This document shows, piece by piece, positions 57,201 through 64,000 of a stretch of DNA of 64,000 bases (within the stretch, counting starts at the first letter, position 1; the number at the start of each line of letters is the position of its first letter). This DNA is from Capra hircus (taxonomy: Eukaryota > Chordata > Mammalia > Artiodactyla > Bovidae), in assembly GCF_001704415.2 (NCBI RefSeq), contig NC_030811.1:76154069-76218068 (forward strand), in the 5' to 3' direction. The notes under the pieces are model-generated. The model saw nothing but the letters and a program-made list of their open reading frames with translations. It was not told where the DNA came from and made no database searches. A program made the translations under genes and the position numbers.

Positions 57201-60200
57201 AAGATGTTGAAAGCTGGATGTGGGGTGATGCCACAAAAAATAACTAAAAATATGGGAACAGCTTTGGAAATTGGCAGTAGGCATAGGTTGGAAGGATTTT
57301 TTAGGAGCATGGTAAGAGAAAGCCTAAATTGCCTGAACAGTGTGTTAGTAGAAAGCTGGACTTTGAGTGCTTCTCATATAAGGGCTTAAATGGAAATGAA
57401 AAAGTGTTTTGGAAACTGGAGGAAGGCAGATGTTTGTTAAGCAGTATTAGAAACTTCACAACACTATCACATTCAGTAATGTGGAAAGTAGGAAATGTGC
57501 CTAATGAACTGAATGATCTAGCTAAGAAGATAGCCAAGCAGAGTCAAAGTGTTGTAGGCACTGCCTATTTTTTCTTGTAGCATCAGTAAAATGCAAACAA
57601 AGTAAGATAAACTAAAGAAACGATAGTTTAAAAAAAGAATCAGGACAAGAATCATTTTGAAAATTCTCAGCTTCTCAAGATGGCAAAAGATGAGAAAGTT
57701 AAGAATAGCTTCGACACAAAGACTAGAGAAAGACTAGAGATCTCTTCAAGAAAATTAGAGATACCAAGGGAACATTTCATGCAAAGATGGGCTCGATAAA
57801 GGACAGAAATGGTAGGGACCTAACAGAAGCAGAAGATATTAAGAAGAGGTGGCAAGAATACACGAAGAACTGGACAAAAAAGATCTTCACGACCCATATA
57901 ATCATGTTGATGTGATCACTAATCTAGAGCCAGACATCTTGGAATGTGGAGTCAAGTGGGCCTTATAAAGCATCACTATGAACAAAGCTAGTGGAGGTGA
58001 TGGAATTACAGTTGAGCTATTTCAAATCCTGAAAGATGATGCTGTGAAAGTGCTGCACTCAGTATGCCAGCAAATTTGGAAAACTCAGCAGTGGCCACAG
58101 GACTGGAAAAGGTCAGTTTTCATTCCAATCCCAAAGAAAGGCAATGCCAAAGAATGCTCAAACTACCACACAATTGCACTCATCTCACATGCTAGTAAAG
58201 TAACGCTCAAAATTCTCCAAGCCAGGCTTCAGCAATACATGAACCGTGAACTTCCTGATGTTCAAGCTGGTTTTAGAAAAGGCAGAGGAACCAGAGATCA
58301 AATTGCCAACATCCGCTGGATCATGGAAAAGGCAAGAGAGTTCCACAAAACCATCTATTTCTGCTTTATTGACTATGCCAGAGCCTTTGACTGTGTGGAT
58401 CACAAGAAACTGTGGAAAATTCTGAAAGAGATGGGAATACCAGACCACCTGACCTGCCTCTTGAGAAATCTGTATGCAGGTCAGGAAGCAACAGTTAGAA
58501 CTGGACATGGAACAACAGACTGGTTCCAAATAGGAAAAGGAGTCCATCAAGGCTGTATATTGTCACCCTGCTTATTTAACTTATATGCAGAGTACATCAT
58601 GAGAAACACTGGACTGGAAGAAACACAAGCTGGAATCAAGAATGCTGGGAGAAATATCAATAACCTCAGATATGCAGATGACACCACCCTTATGGCAGAA
58701 AGTGAAGAGGAGCTAAAAAGCCTCTTGATGAAAGTGAAAGTGGAGAGTGAAAAAGTTGGCTTAAAGCTCAACTTTCAGAAAATGATAATGGCATCTGGTC
58801 CCATCACTTCATGAGAAATAGATGGCGAAACAGTAGAAACAGTGTCAGACTTTATTTTGGGGGGCTCCAAAATCACTGCAGATGGTGACTGCAGCCATGA
58901 AATTAAAAGACGCTTACTCCTTGGAAGAAAAGTTATGACCAACCTAGATAGCATATTCAAAAGCAGAGACATTACTTTGCCAACAAAGGTCCATCTAGTC
59001 AAGGCTATGGTTTTTCCAGTGGTCATGTATGGATGTAAGAGTTGGACTGTGAAGAAGGCTGAGCGCCCAAGAATTGATCTTTTGAACTGTGGTGTTGGAG
59101 AAGACCCTTGAGAGTCCCTTGGACTGCAAGGAGATCCAACCAGTCCATTCTGAAGGAGATCAACCCTGGGATTTCTTTGGAAAGAATGATGCTAAAGCTG
59201 AAGTTCCAGTACTTTGGCCATCTCATGTGAAGAGTTGACTCATTGGTAAAGACTCTGATGCTGGGAGGGATTGTGGGCAGGAGGAGAAGGGGACAACCGA
59301 GGATGAGATGGCTGGATGGCATCACTGACTCGATGGACGTGAGTCTGAGTGAACTCCGGGAGATGGTGACAGACAGGGAGGCCTGGCGTCCTGCGATTCA
59401 TGGGGTCGCAAAGAGTCGGACACGGCTGAGTGACTGAACTGAACTCGACACAAAGTCTGAATTCAGTGTACCGCCAGAACATGGCCTAAAAATGAAACTG
59501 ATGGATTGACTGTAAAATGTTTTGTCAGGACTCCAGAAAGATTAAGAGTGATACCTCACAGTATTAATTTAGCTGTACAAAAAGTCCATTAAACTGGCTG
59601 AAGGTATCTCACAGATACTCTCAATTAAGCAATAGGTCCCCTAGAAAGCTTGCAAGTACCATACCTTAATTTCTCTGCAGAAAACATTTTGAAAACATTC
59701 TTGGATGTGGCCTTCATCTAATGGAACAAACACCAATGTGATTCATAGAATGCTGACAAATTTGTGAGAATTGTATCAGCAAACACATTGCTAACGTCGA
59801 CCAAAAGGGACAGTAACAGTACAAAGTGAAATGAGACCACTAGAGTCCCAAAATTCTGCTGGCAGGAAGCAGACTAAGAAAATTCCTTAGCTGCAAACAC
59901 ATGCTACATTTCATGAAAAAGGCAGGATGACTCAAAGGGAGAAACCAAGAGCTCAGAGGGCAAAGCCTGGAAACCTAAAGAATTATCACAAAGCCATGAG
60001 ATCTAATCAAAGAACCTCCAATGTTTTCCTACCTAAATTTCAAAATCATTATGGACCAATGACTCCTTTGTGCCCCTTGTTTTTCTCCCCTTTAAACAGG
60101 AAAGTCTATAGCAATTATCCTATGTGTATCCCATCACTGTATGCTTAGTGTGCAGGTGGTGTGTGGGGGTTGAGGAGGTTAGAGAACAGGTCTTAAGACT

Positions 60201-60405
60201 GAGAACTATACTTGAGGAGTTAGACCTAAGCAACTGTACCCGAGGAGGCTCATCTACATCTGGATCTGATTTTGGTGTAGACATTCTGGACTCTGAGCAG
60301 ATATGCAATAGGATGAGACTCTGGGAACCTTGAAAGGAAGGGAGTGTATTTTGTATGTGGGAAGGACACAAATCACTTGCGGGGGTGCAGAGGATAGACT
60401 GGCCA
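57201..60405 (+). mobile_element. MaLR internal region, split by BovB
   Basis: Non-coding internal part of the same MaLR: 57201-57710 (GGGAACAGCTTTGGAAATTG, AGAGAAAGCCTAAATTGCCT, GGAAACTGGAGGAAGGCAG) and 59456-60405 (CAGAAAACATTTTGAAAACA, TTTGTGCCCCTTGTTTTTC, ATGAGACTCTGGGAACC). The 3' LTR is missing; the element stops near 60405. No retroviral genes are left, as usual for MaLR. Confidence 0.75.
57722..59444 (+). mobile_element. BovB LINE with intact RT core frame
   Basis: Sense 1.7-kb BovB. Frame 57978-58814 is open for 278 codons over the RT: FIPIPKKGNAKECSNYHT, QAGFRKGRGTRDQIA, motif A in CFIDYARAFDCVDH, motif B GVHQGCILSPCLFNLYAEYI and YADD at 58671-58682. A stop (TGA, 58812-58814) replaces a Trp-type codon in ITSWEIDGE. 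The endonuclease is truncated away. Perfect 11-bp duplication TCGACACAAAG at 57711-57721 and 59445-59455. Best-preserved RT of the window, but not functional. Confidence 0.95.
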
Positions 60406-60732
60406 TTCAAAACCTTATAGGCTATCTAGGGATATACATACACGAAAAGTTAAAAATGAGTGTTTATTAATCATTTTAAGTTAATGTTGTAACTGAATAG
60501 TATGTATTAGGTTCCATAACCATTCCGAGGAAGCAGACTAAAATGATGTGGCATGAACAGGGAGAGAATCATATTGGAGATTTCATCAGAGTCTAAGTTT
60601 GAAATATGAGTAAAGTTTGATGCTGAGGGGGAACGATTTTGTTGAAAAGGTATGTAAGCAAAGGTAAAAAGGAGTTAACTATCTGTGCTATATTTAAATC
60701 ATGCTCATCAGTTAAGTTAGAGCAATTAGCCC
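60406..60732. other. FAM185A intron, unassigned
   Basis: Nothing recognised between the MaLR end and the L2 tail. Confidence 0.35.
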
Positions 60733-60825
60733 AGTCTATGAGGACAGGGATTAAGTTTTCTTACTTAGCATTATATTTTGAGAGCTTAGCATATTGCCCT
60801 GTACATAGTAAATACTATTATTATT
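60733..60825 (+). repeat. L2-type 3' tail
   Basis: CAGTCTATGAGGACAGGGAT, TTCTTACTTAGCATTATATT and GCCCTGTACATAGTAAATAC keep the order of the L2 3' end. Short and old. Confidence 0.55.
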
Positions 60826-61367
60826 TGAACCTATGTTCAAATATAGTTTGGAAAAATAGGTAAAAACAAATTTGTAGAAGAATCATAGAGTGTTTAGTCT
60901 ACTGACTTTGTCCTATACCAAAGGAGTCAAAGAAGAATTTCAAGATGAGAAGAACACAAGAAAACCATCTAATATTCCTTCCTTCCTAATCTTTAGGAAG
61001 ATTAAGCTAGTGTCAGACACTCAGAATTCTTTACTGTTTTCACCTTATGAACACCTTAAAAATAAGATAAAGGAGACCTCTGATATTTGTGATTTTAACT
61101 ATTAATAAAACAGCAACAATAAAAACACTGACATAGTTCTATAGTCAGTCATTTAGTTAATGAGTTCAGCCATTCAGCAAGACAAAAGGAGCTTTACTAA
61201 ACTAGTCTCCAATGAATGCAGTAAAAGTTTACTTTTTTAAACAAAAATAAAAAATGTGGTCTTTTTCAAAAAGTCAGTAGTGAGTGTGATATAAGTGATC
61301 AAGAAAACAATGGTTTTAGAGCCAAAAAAAAGTTTCAGTTTCATAAAAAAAAAATTAAAAAAAGGAC
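60826..61367. other. FAM185A intron, unassigned
   Basis: AT-rich with several A runs near 61322-61362. Nothing recognised. Confidence 0.35.
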
Positions 61368-61380
61368 TAGTTAAATTATA

Positions 61381-61584
61381 AAGTGAAGTCGCTCAGTTGT
61401 GTCTGACTCTTTGCAACCTCATGGACTATAGCCTATCAGGCTCCTCTGTCCATGGGATTTTCCAGGCAAGAATACTGGAGTGGGTTGCCATTTCCTTCTC
61501 TAGGAGATCTTCCTGACCCAGGGATTGAACCCAGGTCTCCTGCATTGTAGGTAGACGCTCTACCATCTGAGCCACCAGGGAAGT
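61381..61584 (-). repeat. Bov-tA SINE
   Basis: Antisense Bov-tA: AAGTGAAGTCGCTCAGTTGT, TTTTCCAGGCAAGAATACTG, CCCAGGGATTGAACCCAGGT, CTACCATCTGAGCCACCAGG. A perfect 13-bp duplication, TAGTTAAATTATA, flanks it at 61368-61380 and 61585-61597. Confidence 0.95.
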
Positions 61585-61597
61585 TAGTTAAATTATA

Positions 61598-62766
61598 GCA
61601 GAATCTATACAGTCTCAAACTACATCTCTCTTGAATGTTAGAGTTCTGTACAGGAAAAGCATAAAGGGATAATAAAACTATGGAAATAAAGACAATCTGT
61701 AAATATAAGGAATATATCAAAATATTTTTGTTAGTGCTAAAGGACTTTTAACACAATAAACGAAAAAATATTCTCAACTCATCAAATTGTTTAGAAAATC
61801 TCTAAACAGAAATATTCCAAGGTCATTAAAATACACAACATGGAACTCTTCTCTCAAATACTTTGTGGAAGAAGACAGACTATTTTAAAGTATCCAGATC
61901 AACCAAATGGACATTACTAGCACAGTTTTCTGTAATTTGGTTTTACCTTTTTCCATCATCAGATGGTGAAAACAATAAATAAATCAACTATCTGAGAGAA
62001 GTAGATCTTTGTAAAAGCTCTCCTTTCAATGAAGCAGATGCCACATGATCTGTAATAATTATGTGTGCTTACTCTTCTTTCTAGTTACTTAATTTTTCCA
62101 CAAAACCCAATGTTTGAGAAAATAAATAGTTCTCCTTAGCTAGCCACTCTTCATTCCAATAGGATCGGAGGAAGAATTAGCTATCAATTTAAAGACAAAT
62201 AGTTTATTTTTCTTCACTAAAATAAATGTGATTTTAGTAAAAAACAGCACACATACTCTCATTATCCAAACAGAGAAATAAAATATCCATAAAGGTTAAA
62301 TCCTTTTTGTGCTTTTTTTTTAAGGGGAAGCTTGGGGGAGCAGAAAGAATTTTCTACTTGCAAGCACATGGCTAAATGCAAAGCATATAGAGGTAAATAA
62401 AACATGATCCCTGCTATTGAAGAGTTTATAATCAGGCAAGAATTTATGGGTCAATGGAAGGCCAGAGACGGAGAAAGGCTGCTTTAGCTGAGTATGAAAA
62501 GATTACTAAAAGTAAACGAGATAAAGAAAGCTGGGAAAAACATTTTAGAAACACCGTAACCGAAGAGTATGATCAAGGGCTCTGATCAAAAACTTAGCAG
62601 TATGAAACAGGTATGAATGTATACAGAAAGAAGTAAGAGATTGTATAATTCTAGAACACAAAGCATAAGGTCAAAAAAAGATAGTAGCTAAGTCACTGAT
62701 TAGGAAGGGGTTTGGGTAAGACAATGCTGTGTTCAATGTGCTTTTCTAATAAACAACCATATAATC
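61598..62766. other. FAM185A intron, unassigned
   Basis: No gene recognised. 62385-62450 (AATAAAACATGATCCCTGCT) resembles a fragment of an old interspersed repeat but is too short to name. Confidence 0.35.
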
Positions 62767-62878
62767 CCTAATAGCTCAGTTGGTAAAGAATCCACCTGCA
62801 ATGCAGGAGACCCTGGTTTGATTCCTGGGTCAGGAAGATCCGCTGGAGAAGGGATAGGCTGTCCTCTCCAGTATTGTT
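62767..62878 (+). repeat. Bov-tA SINE, truncated first copy of a doublet
   Basis: tRNA-like head TAATAGCTCAGTTGGTAAAG, B-box-like TGGTTTGATTCCTGG, body start GATCCGCTGGAGAAGGGATA and CTCTCCAGTATTGTTGGGC. It is cut off at the start of the next copy. Confidence 0.88.
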
Positions 62879-63075
62879 GGGCTTCGCTGGTGGCTCAGCT
62901 GGTAAAGAATCTACCTGCAATGTGGGAGACCTGGGTTCGATCCCTGGGTTGGGAAAATCCCCTGGAGAAGGGAAAGGCTACCCACTCCAGTATTCTGGCC
63001 TGGAGAATTCCATGGACTGTAAAGTCCATGGAGTCACAAAGAGTCGGACACGACTGAGTGACTAGCACTTGCACT
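62879..63075 (+). repeat. Bov-tA SINE, second copy of a doublet
   Basis: Full Bov-tA: GGCTTCGCTGGTGGCTCAGC, GGGTTCGATCCCTGG, CCACTCCAGTATTCTGGCCT, GGACACGACTGAGTGACTAG. It lies head to tail with the preceding copy. Confidence 0.92.
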
Positions 63076-63231
63076 TTCACACAATAGTTAGGACAATGAA
63101 TTTGAAGAAGGCAAGACTGGAAGCAAATTTATTGCTAGAGGTGAGGCAAGAACTGACAAGAATCTTAATTAGAAGAGCAGAAATTTCTAAGAAAAAGATG
63201 GGATAGATTGAAAGAAATATTTAGGTGATTG
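63076..63231. other. FAM185A intron, unassigned
   Basis: Short unassigned stretch between SINEs. Confidence 0.3.
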
Positions 63232-63437
63232 TGCTCGTGCAGCTCAGTCATGTTTGACTCTTTGCAAACCCATGGACTGTACCTGCCAGGCTCCTCTTTC
63301 CATAGGATTCGCCAGGCAAGAATACTGAGTGGGCTGCCATTTCCTCCTCTAAAAGGACTTGCCAACCCAGGGATCAAACCTGTGTCTCCTGCATCTCCTG
63401 CAATGGTAGGCGGATTCTTTACCACTGAGCCACCTAA
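63232..63437 (-). repeat. Bov-tA SINE
   Basis: Antisense: GTGCAGCTCAGTCATGTTTG, GGATTCGCCAGGCAAGAATA, CCCAGGGATCAAACCTGTGT, GCGGATTCTTTACCACTGAG. It carries a small internal duplication, CATCTCCTGC. Confidence 0.9.
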
Positions 63438-63888
63438 AACCTATCTAAACTTGGTGTTGACTAAATGTGGAAGGTGACAGAAATTCAGGATTACTTCTGG
63501 ATTTCTAGCTTGGGAAATAACGTACATGGTAATATTAGAATCTGCAAATGGAAATAAAAGAGGAGGAATACATTATGGATGAGGTTGGGGGTGGGGGCTG
63601 GGAAAATACGAGGAAAAAAGTTAGAAACATGAAGTCATCAGAGAAGACTATAAGGATCCAAATGGCTATGTCTACTAAGCAGATGGATGTGTAAGTTGGA
63701 AGTCAGGGCTAGAGATACAAATTTGAATTATTGGAATACAATGGTAGTTGAGACTCAAAAGTGTATAAGATGTCCAAGGAAAAGAAAGAACTGAAAGAAC
63801 AATGAAACAGGATGAAATGCTGGAGAATACCAAGGGGGTGTGTAAAAGAGGAAGAACTCACAGACATTTGAGAAAGAGCAATTTTAAA
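63438..63888. other. FAM185A intron, unassigned
   Basis: Nothing recognised. It contains a G-rich GGTTGGGGGTGGGGGCTGGG at 63582-63601. Confidence 0.35.
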
Positions 63889-64000
63889 TACTGATGCTTT
63901 CAAATTTGGTGCTGGAGAAGACTCTTGAGGGTCCCTTGGACTGCAAGGAGATCAAACCAGTCAATCCTTAAGGAAATCAACCCTGAATATTCACTGGAGG
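63889..64000 (+). mobile_element. BovB LINE fragment running off the window
   Basis: Sense BovB C-terminal part (GATGCTTTCAAATTTGGTGC, GGGTCCCTTGGACTGCAAGG, AATATTCACTGGAGG), cut by the window end. Confidence 0.9.

Noticed and set aside
57978..58814. 278-codon open frame with a YADD box as a domesticated reverse transcriptase or retron
   Set aside because: It is a BovB RT with clear 11-bp insertion duplications, a truncated 5' end and nearby frameshifts. There is no sign of selection or host regulation.
1..64000. tRNA genes suggested by A-box and B-box sequences
   Set aside because: All such heads (for example 176-250, 22680-22757, 49008-49080, 62767-63000) belong to tRNA-derived SINEs with Bov-A or CHR bodies. 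No free-standing tRNA cloverleaf was found.
1..64000. CRISPR array, operon, phage or toxin-antitoxin system
   Set aside because: Repeated units are dispersed SINE/LINE copies or simple repeats, and the genes have spliceosomal introns. The window is mammalian nuclear DNA.
53800..64000. Search for the next upstream FAM185A exon
   Set aside because: No - strand acceptor-donor pair with a matching DUF4097-like peptide was found. The preceding exons presumably lie right of the window.

Overview
The window is nuclear DNA from a ruminant (cattle, sheep, goat or a close relative; the species cannot be fixed from the sequence). The evidence is its repeats: many BovB (RTE) LINE copies with the GAACTGAACTGAA-type 3' tail, ruminant Bov-tA and Bov-A2 SINEs, CHR-type tRNA-derived SINEs, and a bovine-type L1 with its own 3' UTR. 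Older mammalian repeats (MIR, L2, MLT1/MaLR, Tigger, MER1, old L1) lie beneath them. No prokaryotic, plasmid or phage features are visible, and most open reading frames are retroelement remnants.

Two host genes can be supported, and they face each other. On the + strand, 5417-5600 is the last coding exon of FBXL13 (also DRC6; F-box/leucine-rich-repeat subunit of the nexin-dynein regulatory complex). On the - strand, four coding exons at 53780-53739, 39284-39189, 35284-35150 and 16966-16854 join with matching phase 1 at every junction. They encode the C-terminal 128 or so residues of FAM185A, a DUF4097-type beta-repeat protein. The two genes are tail to tail, with stop codons about 11.25 kb apart, as in human 7q22. 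The rest of FBXL13 lies left of the window and the 5' exons of FAM185A lie right of it.

Layout: 1-5416 FBXL13 last intron (Bov-tA, a BovB tail, an LTR-like repeat). 5417-5780 FBXL13 end. 5780-16755 intergenic, largely a young L1 inside an old L1, a 2.8-kb BovB carrying endonuclease and RT remnants, and an MLT1 LTR split by an old L1 that carries its own insertions. 16755-16966 end of FAM185A. 16967-35149 its last intron: an SMARCA5 retropseudogene broken by Bov-A2, a Tigger transposon broken by BovB, an L2, and an L1 (5' UTR plus ORF1) broken by BovB. 35150-39284 two exons, a MIR and a MER1. 39285-53738 a large intron with a solo LTR, a 1.2-kb BovB, a bovine L1 with a 458-codon ORF2 remnant, and an old L1 holding three later insertions. 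53739-64000 the next upstream intron, with two more BovB copies, one inside an MLT1/MaLR proviral remnant.

I found no new multi-gene system. The parts most worth a second look are the repeatedly recoverable 10-11 bp target duplications of BovB and the SINEs, the SMARCA5 retrocopy with an A-rich end, a Tigger segment with splice-site-like borders in sense with FAM185A, a twin-primed L1, a solo LTR, and two long inverted repeats.
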